Shown one piece after another: positions 1 to 8,939 of a DNA stretch of 37,253 bases. Source of the DNA: Microcaldota archaeon (GTDB lineage Archaea; Micrarchaeota; Micrarchaeia; Micrarchaeales; Micrarchaeaceae); NCBI GenBank assembly GCA_021801385.1, contig JAJYYC010000002.1:109238-146490 (forward strand), written 5' to 3'. Under the pieces are notes generated by a model. It was not told the DNA's origin, searched no databases, and saw nothing but the letters and a program-made list of their open reading frames with translations. Made by a program: the position numbers and the translations under genes. The first letter of the stretch is position 1. Every line of letters starts with the position of its first letter.

Positions 1-188
1 TTGTTATGTCTCCTGTAGAGTATAGGAAGGTCACCCTTTGATGCTTCCTCGAGTATTGAAAGTGCATCGGTTGCACTCCTGTGCCGTATAGAATCGCAGA
101 CTGAACAGAGATCCTTGAAACTCGCGTTCAATCCAGATTCGCCTGCAAGTACAACCTTGCCACCCATATTGTATGAATATTTCATCAT
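1..188 (-). CDS. rpl22: Ribosomal protein uL22 (L22), 5' part only, runs off the window edge
   Basis: Reverse-strand reading from ATG at 188 gives MMKYSYNMGGKVVLAGESGLNASFKDLCSVCDSIRHRSATDALSILEEASKGDLPILYRRHN; ATGA overlap with the S19 stop; position after S19 in the archaeal S10 operon. Confidence 0.75.
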   Translation of the reverse strand, partial: MMKYSYNMGGKVVLAGESGLNASFKDLCSVCDSIRHRSATDALSILEEASKGDLPILYRRHN

Positions 189-577
189 TTATTCGCCAGG
201 AACTTGCTTCCCCTTGTAGCCTTTATTCCAGGGCTGGAGTGGAGCACGCGCTTTGTCGTGAACGAAAGCTCGCCAAGCCTGTGGCCGAGCATGTTTGGAG
301 CTATCTGCACCATCTTGAACTCCTTTCCGTTGTGTATCTCAAACTTTAGTCCTACCCACGATGGCAGTATGACAGCCTCGCGCACCTTCGTGCGGATCGG
401 CTTACTATTATTAGAGCTTATATGCTGTTCCACTTTCGCTATGAGCGCCTTCGTCTCTAGCGCATTGCGCTTGATGCTCCTTCGCTGCCTTGATGTCGCA
501 AGCTTTGTGTACTCTTCGTTTGTGAGGCCACTCATCTGCGATGGCGTCATGCCCCTATATGCTATTCGCTCTGCCAT
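185..577 (-). CDS. rps19: Ribosomal protein uS19 (S19)
   Basis: 130 aa; motifs MVQIAPNMLGHRLGELSFTTKRV and PSWVGLKFEIHNGKEF; operon context. Confidence 0.95.
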   Translation of the reverse strand: MAERIAYRGMTPSQMSGLTNEEYTKLATSRQRRSIKRNALETKALIAKVEQHISSNNSKPIRTKVREAVILPSWVGLKFEIHNGKEFKMVQIAPNMLGHRLGELSFTTKRVLHSSPGIKATRGSKFLANK

Positions 578-581
578 AATA

Positions 582-1286
582 TTACCTCTTCTTCCTGCCT
601 ACTCTTGATGCGGCGATGTGGCCGACCTTTCTGCCAGGTGGTGCGTTCCTCGAAGTCATGCTGCTCTTACCTTTGTGGTGTTGTTTTCCACCGAATGGGT
701 GGTCCACAGGATTGCTCTTTACTCCGCGTATGACCGGCCAAGTGCGGTTGATCGCATGCATCATGTAGTGCGCTTTACCCGCCTTGACTATCGGCTGGTC
801 TGTCATTCCTCCGCCAGATAGAACACCAAGCTGGGCCTTGCACTCGTCGCTTATGTTGACCATCGCTTTGGACGGCAGCTGCACGACTGTTTTACCATCA
901 ATATGTGCTGATATGTATGCGGCTGTGCCTGAACTCCTTACATACTTTCCTCCATCCCCAGGACGTGACTCTATATTGAACACCGGCGTACCTTCAGGTA
1001 TGTCGCCGAGCTTAACGACGCTGCCCAGGCTCTTCTTGCCGGTAGATATGAATATTTTGTCACCTATCTTAAGCCCCTCTGGAGCTAGCAGATAGCTTTC
1101 CGTCATGTCCTCATATATGACACGCATCAATGGCGTGGTGTGGCCTGTGTGATTTATGAACTCTACGACCTCCCCCATCTTGCTTCCGAGGCCATCATAT
1201 CCCACTCTGATGTCGAACGTTCCGGGTAGCTTTGTATAAACGTTGGATCCTTTGCCTCTTCTCTGCTGCCTTAGTTTCTTTCCCAT
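582..1286 (-). CDS. rpl2: Ribosomal protein uL2 (L2)
   Basis: 234 aa; VDHPFGGKQHH...APPGRKVGHIAASRVGRKK typical of archaeal L2. Confidence 0.97.
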   Translation of the reverse strand: MGKKLRQQRRGKGSNVYTKLPGTFDIRVGYDGLGSKMGEVVEFINHTGHTTPLMRVIYEDMTESYLLAPEGLKIGDKIFISTGKKSLGSVVKLGDIPEGTPVFNIESRPGDGGKYVRSSGTAAYISAHIDGKTVVQLPSKAMVNISDECKAQLGVLSGGGMTDQPIVKAGKAHYMMHAINRTWPVIRGVKSNPVDHPFGGKQHHKGKSSMTSRNAPPGRKVGHIAASRVGRKKR

Positions 1287-1289
1287 TTA

Positions 1290-1541
1290 TTACACCAGCT
1301 TAAGCCTCATCGCTATCTCGTTTGCCCTTCCTCCCTCGGAAATCTGTATGAACGCCTTCTTTACGTTGTTCGGCATGTTCGCGGTCCTTACTGATGCGAC
1401 CTTTACCCCGAACCGCTCCTGAAACTCCTTTGTTATGTCGGTTTTGCTTGCGCGATAATCGACAATAAATGTTATGGTGTTCCTCTTGTCTACTATCCCT
1501 ATCGCCTTTTCTGTCGCAAGCGGATATTTTAGCACTCCCAT
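1290..1541 (-). CDS. rpl23: Ribosomal protein uL23 (L23)
   Basis: 83 aa; YPLATEKAIGIVDKRNTITFIVDYRASKTDI; operon context. Confidence 0.93.
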   Translation of the reverse strand: MGVLKYPLATEKAIGIVDKRNTITFIVDYRASKTDITKEFQERFGVKVASVRTANMPNNVKKAFIQISEGGRANEIAMRLKLV

Positions 1542-1545
1542 ATAA

Positions 1546-2304
1546 TCATTGTTCTATCTCTTTTTTCTTTATCGCAGAATCGAGCCCCTTGATTGCCGAT
1601 TCTGACCATATTACCTTTCTGAATGTGTTTCCGCCAGGAGCTATGAGTCCGACTTTTATGGATTCAAGCTTGCAGGCGTCAACCCCTGCTATGTTCCTGG
1701 CTGACATTATAACATTCTGATCATTGCACACGATGAGTATCTTTTTCCCGTATGTCTTCTGTTTTGACGACCTCCTGACACCTTTTCGCTTCCTTGATGT
1801 GTGCTCGTTGGTGTCTATACCAGTAAGTGTTTTTATGATGCGGGCCATCTCGTTTGTCTTCTTTATTGAGTTTATAGAATCCGATACCACTATTGGTGAT
1901 GGATTTGATGCGGCGGCTATTGCGCTTGATAACGCCTTTCTGTATTCCTTTTTGTTCATACGCTCTATAAGTATCTTCTCGATTGTGTGCGGGTGTGCGC
2001 GCTTTCCTTTAACTGATGATGGTATGCGCCTTACCTTTCCTTGGACTCCGCCTCCAAGCTTTTCCCTTGGCCTTATGGCGATACCCATGTGCCTGCCTGT
2101 TCTGTATGAATGCATCGCACCATAATATGTTGCTGTGGTCTGCATTCCTGCAAGCAGATAGTGACCCTGAGACTGCAGCTTAAGGCTGTTCTCTGCATCT
2201 ACGGCTCTGCGTATGAGATCATGCCTTACGGCTTCTGAGAAAGCGACAGGAAGTTCAATCGAACCGGCCTTTTTTCCATCGATAGATAATATATCAGCGT
2301 TCAT
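1546..2304 (-). CDS. rpl4: Ribosomal protein uL4 (L4)
   Basis: 252 aa; IRPREKLGGGVQGKVRRIPSSVKGKRAHPHTIEK; operon context. Confidence 0.95.
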   Translation of the reverse strand: MNADILSIDGKKAGSIELPVAFSEAVRHDLIRRAVDAENSLKLQSQGHYLLAGMQTTATYYGAMHSYRTGRHMGIAIRPREKLGGGVQGKVRRIPSSVKGKRAHPHTIEKILIERMNKKEYRKALSSAIAAASNPSPIVVSDSINSIKKTNEMARIIKTLTGIDTNEHTSRKRKGVRRSSKQKTYGKKILIVCNDQNVIMSARNIAGVDACKLESIKVGLIAPGGNTFRKVIWSESAIKGLDSAIKKKEIEQ

Positions 2305-2307
2305 TCA

Positions 2308-3270
2308 TTACACCTGGCTCCTGTATGTTATCTTCGGCTCCTTGATACCAGACTTATTGCGGTCTGTGACAGAGGCCCTGATCCTTACAAGACGCTTTGA
2401 TGGCCCTGGAATCGAGCCCGCAAGCATCACATATTCGCCCTTTATATTGCCGTAGTGATTGAATCCTGATGAAGGGTTGACTTTTTCTGATGCCGCTGTG
2501 CCTATTTTTAATATGCGTTTGTTGTAATCGGTTCGGTAGTTGAACCCCATCTGACCTGCTTGAGGGACGCTGTATATGACTCTGCCCATACCGAAGGATC
2601 CTAGTGCCCCCAGGTGCCTAACCTTTTGTGTTGCCTTATGCGGCAGACGTGCTGTTCCAAACCTCTTTATGGTTCCTTGCCATCCTTTGCCCACTGAGAC
2701 TGATGAAACATCTACGTATTCGCCGTTTTTGAACATGTCAGAGGGGTGCACGCGCTTGCCGAACAGTTCTGATACGAATTTGAATTTTTCCTCTACAGAA
2801 GCGCCTCCGAGGCTTGACTCGAACCTCACCTTGTGGTGCTGACCCACGGTTGTGGACTTAGGGTCTGAAACGAGCAAAGCGGTTATGTTAACATATTCGC
2901 CAAGGTTTTTGCCTATAGATTCTAGCGTTTTAGAGTGTTTGCTCTTTATACCGAACTTTTCTGATATCTCCTTATGGTGTGCCTCTGTAGAAACTGTGAG
3001 ATAGTTGTGGCTGTTTTTAGAGTAGAATCTTGCACCGTAGACATATGTCTCTGGAATCTCGACATAGGTGCATGGAATGCTAACCTCCATATTCTTGGTT
3101 GGCGATTCTGAATCGTCCATCATTCCGGCGTGAGACATGCCCGCTTTGTACCCTATGATATTAGTGATTGAAGGTTTCTTTATGTATTTAGGGGCCGACC
3201 TAAGTCTGGGAAGGCGATTTCTGGCTCGCCTCTTCTGCCAAAACTGCAATGATCCTTTATGGCTCGGCAT
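2308..3270 (-). CDS. rpl3: Ribosomal protein uL3 (L3)
   Basis: 320 aa; MPSHKGSLQFWQKRRARNRLPRLR, GYKAGMSH, VGKGWQGTIKRFG. Confidence 0.97.
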   Translation of the reverse strand: MPSHKGSLQFWQKRRARNRLPRLRSAPKYIKKPSITNIIGYKAGMSHAGMMDDSESPTKNMEVSIPCTYVEIPETYVYGARFYSKNSHNYLTVSTEAHHKEISEKFGIKSKHSKTLESIGKNLGEYVNITALLVSDPKSTTVGQHHKVRFESSLGGASVEEKFKFVSELFGKRVHPSDMFKNGEYVDVSSVSVGKGWQGTIKRFGTARLPHKATQKVRHLGALGSFGMGRVIYSVPQAGQMGFNYRTDYNKRILKIGTAASEKVNPSSGFNHYGNIKGEYVMLAGSIPGPSKRLVRIRASVTDRNKSGIKEPKITYRSQV

Positions 3271-3437
3271 GTAGATACGCTGGCTTATTTAGTCTAAGGG
3301 TCAATATTAAGAAAACTGACAGCACCTTAGCGATATATATTTCTACCATATTCTTATATACTTTTACTTTTGTTTCGTTGTAAGGTATGTTTCGTAAGTA
3401 TCTTATTTTATATTATAAGGTAATGGTGCAACGACAC

Positions 3438-3656
3438 TTATAGCGATGATTCCGTAGAATCGATCGTTGCGATGTCACGCATTATTGAATTGACTGCCGC
3501 TCTGAAAGATGCGACGTCGGAAGCAGATACCTTTACTGTGATGCGATTATCGTTATGCATTACTGTTATTTCGCTCCTGCTGACTTTAGAGCTTTTTAGT
3601 GCCGACGTACCGGCAGTCTGCTTTAAATTTATCACTGCAGAATACTGCGGTTCCAA
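3438..3656 (-). CDS. Pcc1-like KEOPS subunit, probable TTG start
   Basis: C-terminal RITVKVSASDVASFRAAVNSIMRDIATID resembles the Pcc1 signature; longer ORF overlaps TFE, so a TTG at 3656 near the TFE stop is the likely start. Confidence 0.6.
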   Translation of the reverse strand: MEPQYSAVINLKQTAGTSALKSSKVSRSEITVMHNDNRITVKVSASDVASFRAAVNSIMRDIATIDSTESSL

Positions 3657-3660
3657 GCGA

Positions 3661-4341
3661 TCACTTTGATGACATGGTTTCTGCTTCTGATTTGTCGATC
3701 CTTGCGAGACTCTTGCCACAAGAGCACTTGAAGCTCGACTCGAAAGCCGCATCGAACGTGTATAATAGTTTGTCAGTTTCATAGCAGTTGCCGCACATGA
3801 AATAGTCGTTGCAATCTGTGTCGATCAGCACCTTGTCGCGCTCGAGCTCTGATACGTGATCGAGGAATGGTGTTAGTTTGCTGGTGTTTATATACCATGC
3901 AAACGATAGCCACCCTTTTGTGTTCTTAGAAACATAGTAGTTTGTAATGCCATAACCTTGCATTATGTTTAGAACCCTGCGCACAGCATTTATCTTCATG
4001 CCGAGCTGCTCGGCAAGAAATTCGTCTGTTTTTGGTGTTACCAGCATGGATATTATTTCGATTGATGTTTTGCTCACGTTCTTTCTTAGGTATTCGGTCG
4101 CGCTTGTGTTACTTATCAGACGGTCTATTTCTGATTTTACGACATCGGGTGGCATTATCGCCGGATTCTTTTTAGGTTTTGCCTGGTCTATCTTCTTTAT
4201 CTCTTTTACAGGCGCATGGGCCTGCACTTTTTTCTTGCTATTTTTATTTATTACCATCTTTGCATGCGATGCCCTTGCAACTGCATGGGCTTTCCTGGTT
4301 GAATTTGTTTTTTTATTCTTGGATTTTGGGCTCTTAGACAT
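3661..4341 (-). CDS. tfe: Transcription factor E (TFE alpha) with Lys-rich N-terminal extension
   Basis: 226 aa; winged helix DEFLAEQLGMKINAVRRVLNIMQGYGITNY, LSFAWYINTSKL, zinc ribbon CGNCYE...CSCGK. Confidence 0.85.
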   Translation of the reverse strand: MSKSPKSKNKKTNSTRKAHAVARASHAKMVINKNSKKKVQAHAPVKEIKKIDQAKPKKNPAIMPPDVVKSEIDRLISNTSATEYLRKNVSKTSIEIISMLVTPKTDEFLAEQLGMKINAVRRVLNIMQGYGITNYYVSKNTKGWLSFAWYINTSKLTPFLDHVSELERDKVLIDTDCNDYFMCGNCYETDKLLYTFDAAFESSFKCSCGKSLARIDKSEAETMSSK

Positions 4342-4512
4342 AGAAATAACCTCGTGATAGCGGCGGTATGTATATTTGTAGCTCCTTAGATATATACCTT
4401 GCTGTACATGCCTGGCTGGGCCTTGAACTCAACACCTTATCACACACATATTATGAAATATGAAATATATATGTGTGGCGATGGTTGTGAGTGGTGAGTT
4501 ATGCTTATGGAA

Positions 4513-5022
4513 CTACTTTATACCCCTGTGGGCTTTTCCTGCCGAGGTTATGCCACGCATAGCCCTGCCTTTTGAAGATATTATTTTGCTGTATATCTTG
4601 TCTGAAATCACCGCTGGGTTGTTTCGCTCAAGTAGTATTACCTCGAAAAACGAGTTGGATCCTGACTTGCCCACAAAATATGAGTTTAGGACTTCGCAGT
4701 TTGAGAATTTTCTGGCTGCCCTTCCTTCAGCTATCGCGATCATGGACTTGTGCCTTGTGAAATAACGTCCGCTCTTTGATGGTTTGCGACCACCTGAGAC
4801 CGTCTTTCTTTTGCTTGAACCTCCTATTACCCTAACGCGCACCACTAACACCCCTTGCTTCGCTCTATAACCTAGCGTTCTTGCCCTTGCGATGTTTGTC
4901 GGGTGCTCAACTCTGGTTATTGTCGGCTGCCTGTTAAATTCGATAAGCCGTTGCCTGTAAGGTTCTGACTTGTTTTTGTAACTATCTATGGTGTTCTGCT
5001 TGACATGTGTATAAAGTCCCAT
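4513..5022 (-). CDS. rpl15e: Ribosomal protein eL15 (L15e)
   Basis: 169 aa; RVEHPTNIARARTLGYRAKQGVLVVRVRVIGGSSKRK. Confidence 0.95.
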   Translation of the reverse strand: MGLYTHVKQNTIDSYKNKSEPYRQRLIEFNRQPTITRVEHPTNIARARTLGYRAKQGVLVVRVRVIGGSSKRKTVSGGRKPSKSGRYFTRHKSMIAIAEGRAARKFSNCEVLNSYFVGKSGSNSFFEVILLERNNPAVISDKIYSKIISSKGRAMRGITSAGKAHRGIK

Positions 5023-5106
5023 ATTATCATCTGTTTGTTATTTCCTTATCTTTATTAATATTAACCTATTAATTACTTCTTATACATTTAGAGTGTCGCG
5101 AGTCAT

Positions 5107-5532
5107 ATGGCCAAAAAAGAAATAGTCGTTTGTGCATCAGGTTATTTTGATCCTATACATCGTGGCCATATAGAATATCTTGAATTGGCAAAGAGGCTTG
5201 GAGACAGGCTTATAGTTATATTGAACAATGAAAACCAGGCAAAGCAGAAAAAGGGTTTTATGTTCATGCCCATAGAAGACAAAATAGCAATACTTAAGTC
5301 TATAAGATTTGTTGATGAGGTTATCTTGAGCATCGATGATGATCTGACTCAATGCAAGACGCTGGCTATGATAAAGCCAGATATATTTGCGAAGGGAGGC
5401 GACAGATATGCAACAGAAATACCGGAAGCTGGCATATGTAATGAGTTAGGGATAAAAATAATTGACGGGTTGGGTGCAAAGGTCCAAAGCAGCAGCAAAT
5501 TAATCAGAGATGTGAAAGATGGTAGTCAGTAA
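5107..5532 (+). CDS. Cytidylyltransferase-like nucleotidyltransferase (RibL/TagD/RfaE-C type)
   Basis: 141 aa; ASGYFDPIHRGHIEYLELAKRLGDRLIVILNN, KPDIFAKGGDRY. Confidence 0.85.
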   Translation: MAKKEIVVCASGYFDPIHRGHIEYLELAKRLGDRLIVILNNENQAKQKKGFMFMPIEDKIAILKSIRFVDEVILSIDDDLTQCKTLAMIKPDIFAKGGDRYATEIPEAGICNELGIKIIDGLGAKVQSSSKLIRDVKDGSQ

Positions 5533-5577
5533 TCACTCGGCAGTTTTAATAATTAGTCGTGTCAAATCATAAAATGC

Positions 5578-5652
5578 AGCGAGGTAGGGTAGCCTGGAGT
5601 GCCCGCCGGGCTCATAACCCGGAGATCAATGGTTCAAATCCATTCCTCGCTA
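5578..5652 (+). tRNA. Initiator tRNA-Met (CAT)
   Basis: AGCGAGG/CCTCGCT acceptor stem, CCGGGCTCATAACCCGG anticodon arm with GGG/CCC pairs, GGTTCAAATCC T-arm, discriminator A; no CCA encoded. Confidence 0.95.
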
Positions 5653-5662
5653 ATGTTTTTAC

Positions 5663-5781
5663 ACCCCACAGTTCCGGTATTATTTAATGTCGGTGTTACG
5701 ACGGTGTGTGTAGTATGTTATGTGGCTTCTTTTAGAAGCATATATAATATATAAAGCGTATGAATACCGGAACTGTGGGGT
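5663..5781. repeat. 19-bp perfect inverted repeat flanking an 81-nt spacer
   Basis: ACCCCACAGTTCCGGTATT (5663-5681) is the exact reverse complement of AATACCGGAACTGTGGGGT (5763-5781). Confidence 0.95.
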
Positions 5782-5793
5782 CAAGGCGGTACT

Positions 5794-6276
5794 ATGGATG
5801 ACGACATATCATATGATTTTATATGGCGGTTCTACCAGCGAGAAAAGCAGACAAATCAATTGCTCCCTACTGGAAAAAACTTTTATGATGAAATACTAGC
5901 GTACAACAATTCCTCTGCTGTGGAGCAGCAACGCGCCAACATTCAGAAGATAACCGCAGAACTATTCGAAAAACGAAAACAGAAAATAATATTATATGTG
6001 GCATATAGGAGAAATCCTCCATCTATGAGCAATTCCGAAACAGAATTCTATACAAAAATGGTCGAACTTTCAAACATGCATGTGCTTTCAATTGTCTCAC
6101 AATCTAGCAAAAAGTCTAAATTGATGCGCTCATTAAAAGATATACCGGAAATAGTGCTCCCATCAGGCAGTAAGATAGGACCGATAAAAAAAGATGAGAT
6201 AATAGACGGTTCAATATCGGAAACGGATGCCGAGTATCTAATACGGAACACTATATGTGAAAACTACAACAGGTGA
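5794..6276 (+). CDS. Putative archaeal GINS-family replication protein
   Basis: 160 aa; N-terminal WRFYQREKQTNQLLPTGKNFYDEILAYN resembles the GINS A-domain RREK..xLQxLPxdFYeE pattern; upstream of L44e. Confidence 0.5.
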   Translation: MDDDISYDFIWRFYQREKQTNQLLPTGKNFYDEILAYNNSSAVEQQRANIQKITAELFEKRKQKIILYVAYRRNPPSMSNSETEFYTKMVELSNMHVLSIVSQSSKKSKLMRSLKDIPEIVLPSGSKIGPIKKDEIIDGSISETDAEYLIRNTICENYNR

Positions 6277-6563
6277 ATTATGTGAAAGTGGAGAAAGAGA
6301 TAACAGTATATTGTCCAAAGTGCAACAAGCACACCCTACACTCGGTGAAGATGCCTTCTAAAAGCCCACAGAGAGCGATGAGCAAGGCAACCAGAAGGCA
6401 CAACCGTGCTATACGCGGTTATGTAGGTAGCGTAGAATTGAAATTGCACAAGAAGAAGCTAAGTACGCGCCAGAAGGTTATGCTAGTATGCAAGACTTGC
6501 AAGTATACTGTCGAACGTCTGATGGGTGGCAGGGCGAAGAAGAAAATAGAGCTCAAGGTATAA
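6273..6563 (+). CDS. rpl44e: Ribosomal protein eL42 (L44e)
   Basis: 96 aa; YCPKCNKHTLHSV ... RRHNRAIRGYVG ... VCKTCKYTVERLMGGRAKKKIEL. Confidence 0.95.
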   Translation: MNYVKVEKEITVYCPKCNKHTLHSVKMPSKSPQRAMSKATRRHNRAIRGYVGSVELKLHKKKLSTRQKVMLVCKTCKYTVERLMGGRAKKKIELKV

Positions 6564-6577
6564 ACTATTGATCTATT

Positions 6578-7372
6578 ATGGCCGAAATGAGAGTGCCAAG
6601 AAAAGGGGAACTTGTACTAGTAACAGTTGCAAAAATATCTAATTTCGGGGCGTACTGCAAACTAATAGAATATGACAACGTAGAAGCTTTCCTCCCTATA
6701 CGTGAGGTATCTTCGGGTTGGATAAAAAACATAAGGGAGTTCATACACGAGGGTCAGAAGCTCGTATGCTTTGTCAATAATATCGACCCTGTGAGGGGGA
6801 CGATAGATGTATCGCTGAAAAAGGTATCAACAAAAGATTCGAAGGACAAGATCCGTGCATACAATCTTGAAAAAAGACTTTCGGCTCTTTTCATTCAATC
6901 GATAAAGAGCGCCGGGGAGACAAAGAACAAGGACCAGATAATCTCAATCACAGTATCAGAGTTTCAGACCTATACAATGCTTGTTCAAGAGGCAACAAAC
7001 GGAACTGAAAAATTCAAAGAGTCGAAGATACCGAAGAAAGTAAAGGAATCATTGATAAAGGTGCTTGAACAAAACAAAAAAGAACGCAAGTACATAGTAT
7101 CATACATAGCAAATATATCGACAAATGACATGATGTCTGGTGCAGAGCGGCTCACCGAAGCTTTAAACGAGATAAGATCTAAAGGGGTGAAGGTTCTCTA
7201 TGTCAGCGCCCCAAAATACAAACTAATAGCAGAAGGTAAGGATTATGCAGATGCTGAAGGAAAGATAAAGGCTGCGGAAGAGGCCGCACGCAAGCACATA
7301 AAGGACGGGACATTCATAGTAGAAAAGGAGAAGCTCAAAAAGGAGAAAGAGGACATAATGGAATCAATATAG
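6578..7372 (+). CDS. Translation initiation factor aIF2 alpha subunit
   Basis: 264 aa; S1 domain GELVLVTVAKISNFGAYCKLIEYDNVEAFLPIREVSSGWIKNIREFIHEGQK. Confidence 0.93.
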   Translation: MAEMRVPRKGELVLVTVAKISNFGAYCKLIEYDNVEAFLPIREVSSGWIKNIREFIHEGQKLVCFVNNIDPVRGTIDVSLKKVSTKDSKDKIRAYNLEKRLSALFIQSIKSAGETKNKDQIISITVSEFQTYTMLVQEATNGTEKFKESKIPKKVKESLIKVLEQNKKERKYIVSYIANISTNDMMSGAERLTEALNEIRSKGVKVLYVSAPKYKLIAEGKDYADAEGKIKAAEEAARKHIKDGTFIVEKEKLKKEKEDIMESI

Positions 7373-7380
7373 TTGGTTAA

Positions 7381-8166
7381 TTGGAAACTGATAAAATAAG
7401 GATAAAAAAGAACCTAAAAATACCGAATAATCCCACAGCGCTTATTGGGATGCCAGGGATAGGAAACGTCGGAAAGCTAGTTGCTGAGAACCTACGGCTA
7501 GAGCTAAAGGCCGAACGGATAGGTGCGATATACTCACCCAGCTTCCCACCGCAAGCCGTAATGCTGAAGAACGGCAGACTGAGGCTGGTGTGCAATACTA
7601 TCTATCTTGTAAGACGCAAGGAAGGCGACATCATCATAATAACAGGTGATACACAGGCTGTAACTCCAGATGGCCAGTATAGTGTTAATTCTTTGATTCT
7701 AAGATTCCTAAAATCGATGAATTGCAAAATGATTCTCACAGTCGGCGGATATAACATGGGTGGTAATACTATATTGGTAAAGTCACCACGCGTGTTCGGC
7801 AATGCAACAAACAATTCAACTATAAAATCGTTCAAAGGAACCAAGGTGCTGTTTGGGAAATCAAAAGGTTTGATATGGGGATCCGCTGGATTAATCCCAG
7901 CATTTGCTCGGCTTGAAGGCATCGACGGAATATGCATAATGGGCGAGACGAGTGCACTCGAAATAGATGCGGGCGCAGCGAAGGCGGTGATAACAGAAAT
8001 ATCAAAAGTGCTTAAGCTAGATGTGAGCACGAACAATCTTGACAAAATAATAAAACAGACCTCAAAACTGATAAATAGCCTGGAGCAGCATGAGATGGGA
8101 GGCATGATGCCGCAACAGCAGCTCCAGATAGAGGGCAAGGACCAAAGACCATCATACATACGTTAA
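7381..8166 (+). CDS. PAC2-family (proteasome assembly chaperone-like) protein, TTG start
   Basis: 261 aa; LIGMPGIGNVGKLVAENL, IYSPSFPPQAVMLKNGRLRL, ITGDTQAVTPDGQY. Confidence 0.85.
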   Translation: METDKIRIKKNLKIPNNPTALIGMPGIGNVGKLVAENLRLELKAERIGAIYSPSFPPQAVMLKNGRLRLVCNTIYLVRRKEGDIIIITGDTQAVTPDGQYSVNSLILRFLKSMNCKMILTVGGYNMGGNTILVKSPRVFGNATNNSTIKSFKGTKVLFGKSKGLIWGSAGLIPAFARLEGIDGICIMGETSALEIDAGAAKAVITEISKVLKLDVSTNNLDKIIKQTSKLINSLEQHEMGGMMPQQQLQIEGKDQRPSYIR

Positions 8167-8169
8167 TTC

Positions 8170-8242
8170 GCGGGTTTAGTCTAGCCTGGTAGGACACGAG
8201 CTTCCCAAGCTCGCAGCCCGGGTTCAAATCCCGGTACCCGCA
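8170..8242 (+). tRNA. tRNA-Gly (CCC)
   Basis: GCGGGT acceptor, CGAGC-TTCCCAA-GCTCG anticodon arm, CCGGGTTCAAATCCCGG T-arm; no CCA encoded. Confidence 0.93.
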
Positions 8243-8343
8243 TAAAACCTCAGGCACAATAAATACACAAAATAATTTTCTGCTCTGGCATTGGAATTTA
8301 AATACCTAACAATGCTTGAGTAGAATAATGATAAGGCAGGAAA

Positions 8344-8865
8344 ATGACCGCATTCAACAGCTCATATCTGGTAGTTCCTTTAATAATAACCTTTATAACG
8401 ATCAGAAGGTACAGGCGCAGCTCAAAGGGAAGCGCGTTCTCTGTTACAAGCATATTTCTCAGGCCTGCAATCTATTCGCTAATAACCATCGGATTTCTAT
8501 TCATAGTGGGACTTGAAAACGCCATAATGCTCATCGCAGCGATGCTGATAGGACTTCTGATCGGTCTCATACTTGGAAAGAAATCTGACATATTCGAGAA
8601 GGACGGAAAGGTTATGTATAAAAGATCAAACGAAATAACGATAATGTGGATGATTGGATTTATTGTAAGGCTAACGCTCGATTACTTTTTCAACCCCGCG
8701 CTCACCGCGCCTAATTTTAGTATCAACTCGTTTCTTTTCTATGAAAGGACCGTGCCTTTGCTTTTTGTAGCCGATTTACTGCTTGCCTTCACCGCTGGCC
8801 TTTTGCTTGGCGAGGCATGGATCTTATATAATAATCACAATAAGAGGCAGCATCCAAAAGCTTAG
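8344..8865 (+). CDS. Integral membrane protein (possible CcdC/DUF1453-like)
   Basis: 173 aa with 4-5 hydrophobic segments; family call tentative. Confidence 0.55.
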   Translation: MTAFNSSYLVVPLIITFITIRRYRRSSKGSAFSVTSIFLRPAIYSLITIGFLFIVGLENAIMLIAAMLIGLLIGLILGKKSDIFEKDGKVMYKRSNEITIMWMIGFIVRLTLDYFFNPALTAPNFSINSFLFYERTVPLLFVADLLLAFTAGLLLGEAWILYNNHNKRQHPKA

Positions 8866-8939
8866 TTTTTAACCTGTTAAAATTAACAGCTTGCTCGCAC
8901 AAGATAACATATGCTTATATTTATCCTTGTTGCGCATAT

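Noticed and set aside
4401-4445. T-arm-like GAGTTCAAGGC on the minus strand as a degenerate tRNA
   Set aside because: No complementary T-stem and no acceptor or anticodon arm
7602-8159. 185-aa minus-strand ORF opposite PAC2
   Set aside because: Low-complexity shadow ORF fully antisense to a well-supported gene; no recognisable family
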